A DNA stretch of 56,389 nucleotides from positions 1-56,389 of the forward strand of contig JAJYUU010000006.1 of NCBI GenBank assembly GCA_021792405.1, written 5' to 3'. Position numbers and translations under genes: made by a program. The notes beneath the pieces are model-generated. The model did not search any database. It worked only from the letters and a program-made list of their open reading frames with translations, and was not told the DNA's origin. Position 1 is the stretch's first letter; every line of letters starts with the position of its first letter. Below are positions 14,349 through 22,789 of this stretch, piece after piece. The DNA is from Actinomycetes bacterium. Its GTDB lineage: Bacteria; Actinomycetota; Actinomycetes; Streptosporangiales; Streptosporangiaceae.

Positions 14349-15740
14349 CTAGCACTCGACGACGTCAGCCAGGATCGCAGCCGCTCGCCGCAGCGCGGTC
14401 GGCTCCTCCCCCGAGTAGCTCAGCCGCAGGTAGGGCCCCTGCGCTTCACCAGGGAAACAGGACCGGCCCGGATACACCGCGAGGCCGCGCGCCAGGGCCG
14501 CCTCGGTCACCGCGCTGTCGCTGACGTGCTCGGGCAGCCGCACCCACAGGTGGACCCCGCCGGACGGGATCAACTCGATGCGGCACGACGGCAACTGCCC
14601 GGCGACGGCGGCGACGAGCGCGTCCCGCCGCTCCCGCAGCTGGCGCCTGACGGCGGCCAGATGTCGCGGCCAGCCGGGCGCGGTCAGCACGTCCACGGCG
14701 ATCTGCTGCAGGACCGGCGCGACGAACAGATCATCGCTGACCCGGCCACGGCGCAGCCGGGCGAGCACCGGCCCGTGCGCAGCCAGCCCGGACACCCGCA
14801 GGCCGGCGGCGATCGGCTTGGACACCGAGCGCAGGTAGATCACGTGCCCCTCGTCATCGTGGCTGATCAGCGGCGGCGGCGGCGGCGGGCCCAGGTCGAA
14901 ATCCCGCATCCAGTCGTCTTCGAGCAGGAATGCGCCTGCCCGCGCGACCGCATCCAGCACGGGCTCGCGGCGGTCCTGAGCCAGCAGCGAGCCGGACGGG
15001 TTGGCGTACCGCGGTTGCAGGTACGCCAGCCGGGCGCCGGTCCGGGTGAACGCATCGGCGAGCGCGTCCGGCAGGACGCCAGCGGAGTCACCGGGAACGG
15101 GCACGAGAATGAGTCCAGCCGCCTTGGCAGCCGCGAGCGCACCGACGTAGGTCGGCGACTCGACGATGAGCGGATCACCGGGCGCGCACAGATGCCGGAA
15201 CACGGCTGACAACGACGACTGGCCGCCGGAAGTGATGAGCACATTCGACGCCGTAAGGCCGCCGCCCGCTTCGCCGGCCAGATAGCTGCGCAACTCCGGC
15301 AGCCCCTCAGCAGGCAGCCTGCTCCAAGCCTGCGGGCGCCTGGCGGCTCGCGACGCCGCCGCCGCGAGCAGACCCAGCGGCTGCAGCCGGTCATCGGGAA
15401 AGCTGCTGGCCAGTCCGATCACATCCGGTGGCAACGGGTCGACGAGCCAGTCCAGGTCGGGCCCGAGCCCGGCCCGGCTGCCGAGGGCGAGGGTCTGCCA
15501 GGACAAGTCCGCAGGCGACCGGGCCGCCCGCCGAGGCGCGGTGAACGTGCCGCTGCCTGGCTTGGTGACCAGCAGCCCGCGACGGGCCAGGTCGGCGAGC
15601 AGGCGCTGCACCGTGGCCGGGCTGAGCCGGTAGCGCTGCTGTAGCTCACGGTAGGAAGGAAGCTTGCAGTCGGGCGGCAGCGAGCCGATCAGCGACTCCA
15701 GCTGAGCCAGCGCGGACCGGCTACTGCTATCGATGGCCAT
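14349..15740 (-). CDS. MocR-type GntR regulator with aminotransferase domain
   Basis: This is a 463-residue regulator. Residues ~6-66 are a GntR winged helix (KLPSYRELQQRYRLSPATVQ, LARRGLLVTKPGSGTF). A linker leads to a fold-type I aminotransferase-like domain (~90-460) with LITSGGQSSLSAVFRHL, PRYANPSGSL and the PLP lysine in RSVSKPIAAGLRVSG. MocR proteins sense PLP or amine/amino-acid ligands and often control the gene divergent from them. The gene divergent here encodes LigD polymerase, 139 bases away, which is not an obvious target. The HTH order PATVQRLLADL is as expected, with no sign of decay. Confidence 0.92.
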   Translation of the reverse strand: MAIDSSSRSALAQLESLIGSLPPDCKLPSYRELQQRYRLSPATVQRLLADLARRGLLVTKPGSGTFTAPRRAARSPADLSWQTLALGSRAGLGPDLDWLVDPLPPDVIGLASSFPDDRLQPLGLLAAAASRAARRPQAWSRLPAEGLPELRSYLAGEAGGGLTASNVLITSGGQSSLSAVFRHLCAPGDPLIVESPTYVGALAAAKAAGLILVPVPGDSAGVLPDALADAFTRTGARLAYLQPRYANPSGSLLAQDRREPVLDAVARAGAFLLEDDWMRDFDLGPPPPPPLISHDDEGHVIYLRSVSKPIAAGLRVSGLAAHGPVLARLRRGRVSDDLFVAPVLQQIAVDVLTAPGWPRHLAAVRRQLRERRDALVAAVAGQLPSCRIELIPSGGVHLWVRLPEHVSDSAVTEAALARGLAVYPGRSCFPGEAQGPYLRLSYSGEEPTALRRAAAILADVVEC

Positions 15741-15802
15741 GAATCACAATAGAAGCACTTCCTAGCTCGACGGCAGGCCTCTCGCGCACGGCCGTCTGCC
15801 GC

Positions 15803-15842
15803 GACGCGACGCGATGCGAGGCGACGCGACGCGACGCGAGGC
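15803..15842. repeat. GACGC/GCGAG low-complexity repeat in divergent promoter region
   Basis: A run of 5-base units (GACGC, GCGAC, GCGAG) fills most of the spacer between the MocR gene and the LigD polymerase gene. It is out of phase with codons and looks like slippage-prone DNA in a regulatory position. Confidence 0.7.
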
Positions 15843-15879
15843 GGGCCGCGCCCGGGCGGAAGGCGGTTATCGTGACAGC

Positions 15880-17247
15880 ATGGCCGAGCGGAAAGAGACC
15901 ATCGAGGTCGCTGGCCGCGCGGTGACGGTCTCCAATCCGGACAAGGTCTACTTCCCCCGCACTGGCCACACCAAGCTGGACCTGGTCCGCTACTACCTGA
16001 GCGTCGCCGACGGCGCGTTGCGCGGGGCGGCGGGCCGCCCGATGGTACTCAAGCGCTTTGTCCATGGCGCCGAGGGCGAGGCGTTCTTCCAGAAGCGCGC
16101 GCCGGCTAACCGGCCAGCCTGGCTGGACAGCGTCGTGCTCAGCTTCCCGTCCGGCCGGACCGCCGAGGAAATCGTCATCTCCGACGCCGCCGGCCTGGCC
16201 TGGGTTGTCAACCTGGGCTGCATAGACCTCAACCCGCACCCCATCCGCGCCGACGACCTCGAGCATCCCGACGAGCTCCGCGTCGACCTCGACCCGGTTC
16301 CCGGCGTCGGGTGGCCGCAGATCATCAGCGTGGCGCTGGTCGCCAGGGACGTTCTGGCAGACGCGGGGCTCACCAGCTGGCCCAAGACGTCCGGCTCGCG
16401 AGGCATGCACGTGTACGCCCGGATCGAGCGCCGCTGGACCTTCACCCAGGTCCGCCGCGCCGCGGTCGCGCTGGCCAGGGAGATCGAGCGCCGCGCGCCC
16501 GGCGAGGCCACCTCGCGGTGGTGGAAGGAGGAGCGGCACGGCGTCTTCGTGGACTACAACCAGAACGCCAAGGACCGCACTGTCGCGTCCGCTTACTCGG
16601 TCCGGCCCTCCCCCGACGCCCGGGTGTCCGCGCCGTTGCGCTGGGAAGAGGTGCCGGACTGCGATCCGGCAGCGTTCACGATCGACACGGTGCCGCAGCG
16701 GTATGAGGAGATCGGCGACCCGGCTGCGGGCATCGACGCCGCGGCGGGCTCGCTCGACCGGCTGCTGGACCTAGCCGCCGCGGACGAGGCGGCCGGCCTG
16801 CCCGACGCGCCCTGGCCGCCGCATTTCCAGAAGCAAGCCGGCGAGCAGCCGCGGGTGCAGCCCAGCAAGCGGCGCTCGCCGGGCGGCGCCTCCTCGGCCG
16901 GGGCCGCGGACGCTCGGGCCGCGGACGCTCGGGCCGCGGACGCTCGGGCCGCAGACGCCGGGTCCAGCGGGCCGGCTGGGCGCCGCCGTTCGACGATGCC
17001 GCTGATCGAGATTGCCCGCGCGGCCACCAAGGCGGACGCGCTGGCCGGCCTGGATCGCTGGAAGCAGCGGCACCCGGACGCGGCAGCGCTGCTCGAGCCA
17101 GCTGACATCCTGGTCGACTCGATGCGCGGCCGATCTTCGACCTGGACCAGGATCCGCCTCAACCTCCGGAACATCCCGGCGGCCGACCGGCCGCGGCAAG
17201 AGCCGCTCGAGGTCGACTATGACCCGTGGCGCGCGGCCGGAAGTTAA
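15880..17247 (+). CDS. ligD: LigD-type DNA end-joining polymerase/primase
   Basis: This 455-residue archaeo-eukaryotic primase-type polymerase extends DNA or RNA ends in non-homologous end joining. The ATG at 15880 gives MAERKETIEVAGRAVTVSNP, the normal LigD-Pol N-terminus; the upstream start at 15814 reads the GACGC repeat. PDKVYFPRTGHTKLDLVRYY, LRVDLDPVPGVGW (catalytic Asp pair), KTSGSRGMHVYARI and VFVDYNQNAKDRTVASAYSV are standard family motifs. Residues ~330-375 are an Ala-rich linker with a 15-base DNA repeat (ADARA, 16907-16970). The last ~85 residues carry a second conserved segment, LIEIARAATKADALAGLDRW. No ligase or phosphoesterase domain and no ku gene is seen here, so it is a stand-alone Pol. 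Confidence 0.9.
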   Translation: MAERKETIEVAGRAVTVSNPDKVYFPRTGHTKLDLVRYYLSVADGALRGAAGRPMVLKRFVHGAEGEAFFQKRAPANRPAWLDSVVLSFPSGRTAEEIVISDAAGLAWVVNLGCIDLNPHPIRADDLEHPDELRVDLDPVPGVGWPQIISVALVARDVLADAGLTSWPKTSGSRGMHVYARIERRWTFTQVRRAAVALAREIERRAPGEATSRWWKEERHGVFVDYNQNAKDRTVASAYSVRPSPDARVSAPLRWEEVPDCDPAAFTIDTVPQRYEEIGDPAAGIDAAAGSLDRLLDLAAADEAAGLPDAPWPPHFQKQAGEQPRVQPSKRRSPGGASSAGAADARAADARAADARAADAGSSGPAGRRRSTMPLIEIARAATKADALAGLDRWKQRHPDAAALLEPADILVDSMRGRSSTWTRIRLNLRNIPAADRPRQEPLEVDYDPWRAAGS

Positions 17248-17320
17248 GTCCCGCAATCATGCCGGGAACGGGCAAACTCCCCCTCCGCCACTTGGCCCGG
17301 CCGCGCTCACAACGTCCTGA

Positions 17321-18250
17321 TCAGCCCACCGCCGGGATCAGCTCGGCCAGCACCGCAAGGTGATCGAGGTCGCTCAAATCCAGCACCTGCAGGTAGACCC
17401 TGCTGGCGCCGATCCCGGCGAACTCGGCTATCCGGTTGGCCACCTCTTCCGGCGTTCCGGCGAGGCCGTGTGCGCGAAGCTCGTCGACCTCACGCCCGAT
17501 CGCGGCGGCCCGCCTGGCGATCTCGTCAGCGGTCCTGCCGCAGCAGACCACCTGAGCCGCCGAGTAGACCATGGAGTTGTCCGCACGGCCCGCCGCCGCG
17601 CACGCCTCCCGCACCCGGTCGAACGCCGCGGCCGTGTCGCCGATGCTGCTGAACGGCACGTTGTACTCGTCCGCGTACAGAGCGGCGAGAGCCGGCGTGC
17701 GCTTCGGCCCGGCCCCGCCGATCAGCACCGGTGGCCGCGGTAGCTGTGCCGGTTTCGGCAGCGCGGGCGAGTCGGTCACCGTGTAGTAGCTGCCATCGAA
17801 ATTGAACTTGTCCCCCACCGGGGTCTGCCACAGCCCGGTGATGATGGCCAGTTGCTCGGCGAAGCGGTCGAACCGCTCGAGCGTGTCCGGGAACGGGAGG
17901 CCGTAAGCCGTGTGCTCGGCCTCGTACCAGCCCGTTCCGAAACCGAACTCGACCCGGCCCTCGCTCATCTGGTCGACCTGCGCTACCGAGATGGCCAGCG
18001 GACCGGGATAGCGGAACGTGGCCGGGCTCATCAGCGTGCCGAGCCGGATGCGCGAGGTCTGCAGTGCCAGGCCCGCCAGCGTGATCCAGGCGTCGGTCGG
18101 GCCGGGCAGACCGCTCACGCTGCCCATCTTCAGGTAGTGATCGGACCGGAAAAACGCGTCGAAGCCGAGGTTCTCGGTTGCCTTGGCGACTCGCAGCAGC
18201 GTCTGATAGCTGGCGCCCTGCTGGGGCTCGGTGAAGATTCGCAGTTTCAT
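17321..18250 (-). CDS. LLM-class F420-dependent oxidoreductase
   Basis: A 309-residue TIM-barrel luciferase-like protein, predicted to bind coenzyme F420 and reduce or oxidise a small organic substrate. MKLRIFTEPQQGASYQTLLR, LGFDAFFRSDHYLKMG, GPTDAWITLAGLALQTSRIR and VEFGFGTGWYEAEHTAYGLP are typical of the actinobacterial F420-dependent LLM group. The RPPVLIGGAGPKRTPALAA loop binds the cofactor phosphate. The substrate cannot be deduced. It ends close to the convergent LigD gene; the upstream RNA methyltransferase gene on the same strand ends 48 bases before its start, so they may share a transcript. Confidence 0.92.
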   Translation of the reverse strand: MKLRIFTEPQQGASYQTLLRVAKATENLGFDAFFRSDHYLKMGSVSGLPGPTDAWITLAGLALQTSRIRLGTLMSPATFRYPGPLAISVAQVDQMSEGRVEFGFGTGWYEAEHTAYGLPFPDTLERFDRFAEQLAIITGLWQTPVGDKFNFDGSYYTVTDSPALPKPAQLPRPPVLIGGAGPKRTPALAALYADEYNVPFSSIGDTAAAFDRVREACAAAGRADNSMVYSAAQVVCCGRTADEIARRAAAIGREVDELRAHGLAGTPEEVANRIAEFAGIGASRVYLQVLDLSDLDHLAVLAELIPAVG

Positions 18251-18297
18251 GAGGCCATCTTGCCTGGCCGCCGGTCATGGCTGCGGCGGCTACCCGG

Positions 18298-19602
18298 CTA
18301 GTCACGGATCAGCGTGGCCAGGCACTCCACATGATGGGTCATCGGAAACGCGTCGTAGCCGCGCAGCCCCGCGAGACGCCAGCCAGCGTCCAGGAGCAGC
18401 CGCAGGTCACGCGCGAGCGTCGCGGGATCACAGGACACGTAAGCGATCCTGCGCAGCGGGCCGCCGGGCTCCGCGCCCTCGCCACGGCCGCACAGCACGT
18501 CGATGAGCTCCCGTGACGCACCGATGCGCGGCGGGTCAAGCACCGCGACGGCGGCGCCGCCAAGACCGGCCCGGCGCAGCAGCGCACCAGCGTCACCCTG
18601 CCGCACCCGAGCCCACGGCCAGGCTCGCAGGTTATGCCGCGCGTCCCGGACCGATACCGGGTCCTGCTCGATCGCGAGCACGCCGCCGCCGGGACCGACC
18701 GCGTCCGCCAGCACGCCGGCGAACAAGCCCACGCCGCTGTACAAGTCGAGCACCGTCTCCCCCGGCTGCGGGTCTGCGGCGGCAAGTACCGCGGCCGCCA
18801 GCGCGTCGGCGGCGCCCGGATGCACCTGCCAGAAGCTGCCGAGACTGACCCGCCAGTCCCGGCCAGCCGCCTGCTGGGTGAGGTAGCCGCGGCCGCGAAC
18901 CTGGGTCCGCGCTCCGGATTTGCGCACCAACTGGACCGCGTCAGCCGCGATCTCGGGCAGGGCATCAGCGGCCGCCGGGCCTTCCACCAGGACTGCCCGC
19001 TCACCCGTGGCAGGCACGACTCTGACTTCTGCTGACCGGGCCGCTGGCCACCGCTTGCCGGTCACGTCCACCGCCGTCACCAGCTCATGCGCGATGAGGC
19101 AGCGGTCGATTTCGACGATCTCGCGGGACCTGTGCTTGCGCAGGCCCGCCCGCCCTGACGTGCCGACCGCGAACGTCACGACCGTCCGCCACGACAGGCC
19201 GACGTCGTCGTCGTCCAGAGCCTGGACCTCGACCTCGGCATCGATCCCGCCGATCCGGCTGAGCTGCTGGCTGATGACCGCCGCCTTCAGCGCCCGCTGG
19301 GCGGGCAAGCTGGCGTGCTGCCAGTCACAGCCGCCGCAGCCGCCCGGCCGGGCATAGCGGCAGGGCGGCGAGACCCGGTCCGGGGACGGTCGCAGGATCT
19401 GGGTCGCGTCGGCCCTGGCGAACCGGGCCGTTGCCTGCGTCACGGTCGCCAGTACGCGCTCGCCCGGCAGCGCGTGCCGAACGAAAACTACGCACCTCGT
19501 ATCATCTTGGCGACAAACGCACCAGCCGCCGTGGACAACGTCGCCGACGGTGAGTTCCAGTACGTCTCCGGCTTGTGGCGCGGAGGCAGCCTCGGTGGTC
19601 AC
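18298..19602 (-). CDS. TRAM-domain class I SAM RNA (uracil-5-)methyltransferase
   Basis: This is a 434-residue TrmA/RlmD-family enzyme that methylates C5 of a uridine in rRNA or tRNA. An N-terminal TRAM domain (residues ~8-70) is followed by the iron-sulfur cysteines in PPCRYARPGGCGGCDWQ (81, 89, 92; the fourth in EIDRCL). The SAM site is in VLDLYSGVGLFAGVLADAVG, and the catalytic Cys in YVSCDPATLARDL. The GTG start at 19602 fits. In many actinobacteria this gene follows an amino-acid permease and the two trkA genes; here the permease is absent and the trkA genes are divergent. Confidence 0.92.
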   Translation of the reverse strand: MTTEAASAPQAGDVLELTVGDVVHGGWCVCRQDDTRCVVFVRHALPGERVLATVTQATARFARADATQILRPSPDRVSPPCRYARPGGCGGCDWQHASLPAQRALKAAVISQQLSRIGGIDAEVEVQALDDDDVGLSWRTVVTFAVGTSGRAGLRKHRSREIVEIDRCLIAHELVTAVDVTGKRWPAARSAEVRVVPATGERAVLVEGPAAADALPEIAADAVQLVRKSGARTQVRGRGYLTQQAAGRDWRVSLGSFWQVHPGAADALAAAVLAAADPQPGETVLDLYSGVGLFAGVLADAVGPGGGVLAIEQDPVSVRDARHNLRAWPWARVRQGDAGALLRRAGLGGAAVAVLDPPRIGASRELIDVLCGRGEGAEPGGPLRRIAYVSCDPATLARDLRLLLDAGWRLAGLRGYDAFPMTHHVECLATLIRD

Positions 19603-19819
19603 GGGCTACATCGTGCCCGGCCGGGCGTGCCGGGCCTGGACCGGGTAGCCGGCAAGCGGTTAGCCGGCGGGCTGGCAGCATGGCACCAGATGGGGTCTAC
19701 TGTTGCGTGGCTGGTGGTCCGCATCGGTTGCGGAGCACAGTCAACGACTGAGTGCGCGGGTACGGGAGCGACTGCGGTAGCCGGGCGCGGGTCGCTTTGA
19801 TCGGGCTGGAAGGAAGCAC

Positions 19820-20491
19820 GTGCACATCGTGATCATGGGATGCGGGCGGGTCGGCTCAAGCATTGCCCATGCCCTCGAGGACTCAGGTCGTTCGGTCGCG
19901 GTCATCGACCAGGACCCGGAGGCTTTCAGGAAGCTCCGGTCCGGCTTCAAGGGGATCAAGGTCACCGGCATTGGCTTCGACCGGGATGTGCTGACCGAGG
20001 CAGGCATCGAGCGCGCCGACGCGTTCGCCGCAGTCAGCAGCGGCGACAACTCCAACGTAATCGCGGCGAGAGTGGCGAGGGAGTCGTTCGGCGTCCGCCG
20101 GGTAGTGGCGCGCATCTACGATCCGCGCCGGGCGTCGGTCTACCAGCGGCTCGGCATCCCGACCGTGGCAACCGTCGCCTGGACTGCCGACCAGATGCTG
20201 CGCAGGCTGATCCCCGAAGGTGCCGAGTCGCTGTGGCGCGATCCGACCGGCGCAGTCGTGCTGGCCGAGGTCGCCTACTCCGACGACTGGATCGGCCAGA
20301 AAGCCTGCGACCTGGAACAGGCGGCACGCGCCCGGATCGCTTATATCTCCCGCCTCGGCGAGGCCATAGTCCCCGGCCCTAACCTGGTGGTGCAGGAAGG
20401 CGACGTCGTTCATGTGATCGCGACCGAGAAGGACATCGCGGAGATCGCCAGGGTATTTGCGGCCCGCAGGCACGGACAGGCAGGACACTGA
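19820..20491 (+). CDS. TrkA-family potassium uptake regulatory subunit (CeoB-like)
   Basis: A 223-residue cytoplasmic gating subunit for a Trk/Ktr-type K+ channel. The RCK_N Rossmann domain begins MHIVIMGCGRVGSSIA with the acidic ribose binder in VAVIDQD; the RCK_C domain follows from ~residue 140. The GTG start at 19820 has AAGGAAG upstream. It overlaps the second trkA by one base (TGATG). The pair ceoB-ceoC is the usual actinobacterial arrangement. No TrkH/KtrB membrane subunit is in the window. Confidence 0.93.
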   Translation: MHIVIMGCGRVGSSIAHALEDSGRSVAVIDQDPEAFRKLRSGFKGIKVTGIGFDRDVLTEAGIERADAFAAVSSGDNSNVIAARVARESFGVRRVVARIYDPRRASVYQRLGIPTVATVAWTADQMLRRLIPEGAESLWRDPTGAVVLAEVAYSDDWIGQKACDLEQAARARIAYISRLGEAIVPGPNLVVQEGDVVHVIATEKDIAEIARVFAARRHGQAGH

Positions 20492-21153
20492 TGCGGGTCG
20501 CAATTGCCGGAGCGGGAGCGGTCGGCCGTTCCATCGCCAACGAACTCCTCGAGAACGGGCACGACGTCCTGCTCATCGACAAGAACCCGAATTCGATCAA
20601 GGTGCACAGCGTACCCCGCGCGGAGTGGCTGCTCGCCGACGCCTGCGAGATAAGCTCACTCGACGACGCCGCGCTGGAGCGATGCAACGTCGTCATCGCG
20701 GCGACCGGCGACGACAAGGCGAACCTGGTGGTGTCCCTGCTGGCCAAGACCGAGTACGGCGTGCCGCGGGTGGTGGCCAGGATCAATCACCCCAATAACG
20801 AGTGGCTCTTCAATGAGTCGTGGGGCATCGACGTTGCCGTCTCGACACCACGCCTGATCTCCGCCCTGGTCGAGGAAGCTGTCAGCGTCGGCGACTTGGT
20901 CCGGCTGATGACCTTCCGGCAGAGCGAGGCCAACCTCGTCGAGATCACCATGCCGGCGAACGCCCCGCTGGCCGGTGAGCGCGTCGGCAGCATCGAATGG
21001 CCGGCCGACACCGCCCTGGTCGCCATCCTCCGGGACGGCCGGGTCATCGTGCCGAGCGCGGACGACCCGCTCGAGGGCGGGGACGAACTGCTATTCGTGA
21101 CGAGCCAGGACGTCGAACGGGAACTCGCGGCGCTGCTGGCAGGCGGTCATTAG
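20491..21153 (+). CDS. TrkA-family potassium uptake regulatory subunit (CeoC-like)
   Basis: A 220-residue paralogue of the preceding gene with the same two domains: Rossmann RCK_N (MRVAIAGAGAVGRSIANELL, VLLIDKN) and RCK_C (~residues 135-220, VEITMPANAPLAGERVG). NAD(H) or ATP binding is expected to gate K+ flux through a separate membrane protein. Translational coupling (TGATG) to the first subunit suggests equal synthesis and a heteromeric ring. The gene is followed by a 17-base repeat array shared with the end of the convergent DUF3710 gene. Confidence 0.93.
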   Translation: MRVAIAGAGAVGRSIANELLENGHDVLLIDKNPNSIKVHSVPRAEWLLADACEISSLDDAALERCNVVIAATGDDKANLVVSLLAKTEYGVPRVVARINHPNNEWLFNESWGIDVAVSTPRLISALVEEAVSVGDLVRLMTFRQSEANLVEITMPANAPLAGERVGSIEWPADTALVAILRDGRVIVPSADDPLEGGDELLFVTSQDVERELAALLAGGH

Positions 21154-21172
21154 GCAGCGAGTGCCCGACCGC

Positions 21173-21222
21173 TACCGGTCTCCGTGATTACCGGGTCCCC
21201 GTGATTACCGGGTCTCCGTGAT
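21173..21222. repeat. Three 16-17-base tandem units at convergent gene ends
   Basis: TACCGGTCTCCGTGAT, TACCGGGTCCCCGTGAT and TACCGGGTCTCCGTGAT lie in tandem between the trkA and DUF3710 genes. The third unit forms the last codons of DUF3710 (EITETR). Confidence 0.85.
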
Positions 21223-22200
21223 CTCCGGCCCGCGCTCGAACGGGTTGAGCAAGTCCGCCTCCTGAGCCGCGAGCTGGCCCTCGAGAACCTGCCTCGCCTC
21301 GTCTGGAAGGCGGATCTCGAGCGGCTTGCGCGGCGGCTCCGCATGCTCCCCGCGCACGACCACTACATCGGCGAATATCTCCTCGAATGGCTGCGCGAGC
21401 TGCGCGTCACCGGCGGCGGGACCGCTGATCAGCCCCCGCAGGAACCAGCGCGGGCCGTCGGCGCCGATGAAGCGGAGGAGCTGCGGCGGAACGTCGTGGC
21501 CCTCCGCGCCCTGCGGGATGACCCTGGCGAGCAACTCCGGCCCGAACGGGCCATCCCGCTCGACGCTCTGGCCTCCCGCCTTCGCCACCTCCTGGCCGAT
21601 CTCCGGCAGGACCTCATCCCACAACCCTGAGCTTCGCGGCGCGGCGAACGGCTGCAGTTGCAGCCCGCTGTCATCGCTGACCACCGCGATCGAGATGCCG
21701 TCTTCTTCCGCCACGAACACCTGGACGTCAAAGCCCTCGCGAACCGGAACCAGCAGGCAGCCGAAGTCGAGGCGCTCCCCCTCGGGATAGTCGCCTGCAC
21801 CGTCCCACGGACCGGCAGAGCGCGTCATAGCCGGACGGACGACCTGGGAGTCCCGCAGCCGGGTCCAGGTCACCGGATCGCCAAGATCGGCCCGGGGCCG
21901 CCGGGGTGATGCGCCCGGTTCTCCGTCCTCGCCGCTCACCCCGCCGGGACCGTCCTGCGCCCAGTCATCGGTGTCCTCGGCCAGATCGCCGGCCTGGTCG
22001 TCACCGGCCTGGTCGTCACCGGCCTGGTCGTCACCGGCCCACTCATCACCGGCCCACTCATCACCGGACAGTTCCTGGCCAGCCCGCTCTTCCTCGCCGC
22101 CGGCATACCCGGCGAGTTCATCGCCGGCTGCCGGGTAGTCACCGACGCCGGGCTCAGCGCCGGTATCTTGCTGGCCGTCACGGCGGCGCCGTCGGAACAC
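21205..22200 (-). CDS. DUF3710 domain protein
   Basis: A 331-residue protein of unknown function. Residues 1-110 are disordered and strongly acidic, with the repeated GDEWAGDDQAGD (15-base DNA units around 22000-22070). The DUF3710 domain follows (RLDFGCLLVPVREGFDVQVF, EVLPEIGQEVAKAGGQSV, RWFLRGLISGPAA). DUF3710 proteins are conserved across actinobacteria downstream of dut; here dut ends 43 bases upstream on the same strand, so co-transcription is likely. The family has no established activity. The basic start MFRRRRRDGQQ is typical. Confidence 0.9.
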   Translation of the reverse strand: MFRRRRRDGQQDTGAEPGVGDYPAAGDELAGYAGGEEERAGQELSGDEWAGDEWAGDDQAGDDQAGDDQAGDLAEDTDDWAQDGPGGVSGEDGEPGASPRRPRADLGDPVTWTRLRDSQVVRPAMTRSAGPWDGAGDYPEGERLDFGCLLVPVREGFDVQVFVAEEDGISIAVVSDDSGLQLQPFAAPRSSGLWDEVLPEIGQEVAKAGGQSVERDGPFGPELLARVIPQGAEGHDVPPQLLRFIGADGPRWFLRGLISGPAAGDAQLAQPFEEIFADVVVVRGEHAEPPRKPLEIRLPDEARQVLEGQLAAQEADLLNPFERGPEITETR

Positions 22201-22243
22201 CCCGCACGCTCCTTACTTCCCAGCCGGCCAGGCCGGCCGGGAC

Positions 22244-22738
22244 CTAGTTCTCAGCCGAGGGACCGCCGCCCATCGCATGGCCTCCGGTCGAGCCATGGCC
22301 GCCGTCGCTGCGCTGCGATCCTGGCAAGGTCACCACCTCACGCCAGAGCGGGCGTTCTACCTTTTGAATCACAAGCTGGGCGATCCGGTCACCCCGCCGG
22401 AGCCGGACCGGGTGGTCAGTATCGGTGTTCAGCAGAATCACCTTGATCTCGCCACGGTACCCGGCATCGACGGTGCCCGGCGCGTTGACGATCGTCAGCC
22501 CGTGCCGCGCGGCGAGTCCCGAGCGAGGGTGCACGAAGCCTGCGTACCCATCTGGCAACGCGATGCACACGCCAGTGCCGACGGTGACGCGCTGGCCAGG
22601 CTGCACATCTATGTCCGCGGTGAGGTACAGGTCACTGCCCGCGTCGCCCGGATGGGCGCGCAGCGGCATCGGCAGATCCGGATCGAGCCGCCGGATCAGC
22701 ACCTCGACTGATCCGGGCTCGCCGCAGGCACATGCCAT
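22244..22738 (-). CDS. dut: dUTP diphosphatase
   Basis: A 164-residue trimeric dUTPase that hydrolyses dUTP to dUMP and pyrophosphate, keeping uracil out of DNA and feeding dTMP synthesis. The five family motifs are present in order: [30 protein letters not shown] (catalytic Asp and uracil-binding Tyr), [11 protein letters not shown] and the C-terminal [11 protein letters not shown]-loop-like arm. The arm carries His where enterobacterial enzymes have Phe, a variant I know from other actinobacterial dUTPases. It lies directly upstream of DUF3710. Confidence 0.95.
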   Translation of the reverse strand: MACACGEPGSVEVLIRRLDPDLPMPLRAHPGDAGSDLYLTADIDVQPGQRVTVGTGVCIALPDGYAGFVHPRSGLAARHGLTIVNAPGTVDAGYRGEIKVILLNTDTDHPVRLRRGDRIAQLVIQKVERPLWREVVTLPGSQRSDGGHGSTGGHAMGGGPSAEN

Positions 22739-22789
22739 CTGACCGACCTCCGCAGGTAACTCCGGTTGCTCACCGTACAGGCCCGCAGG

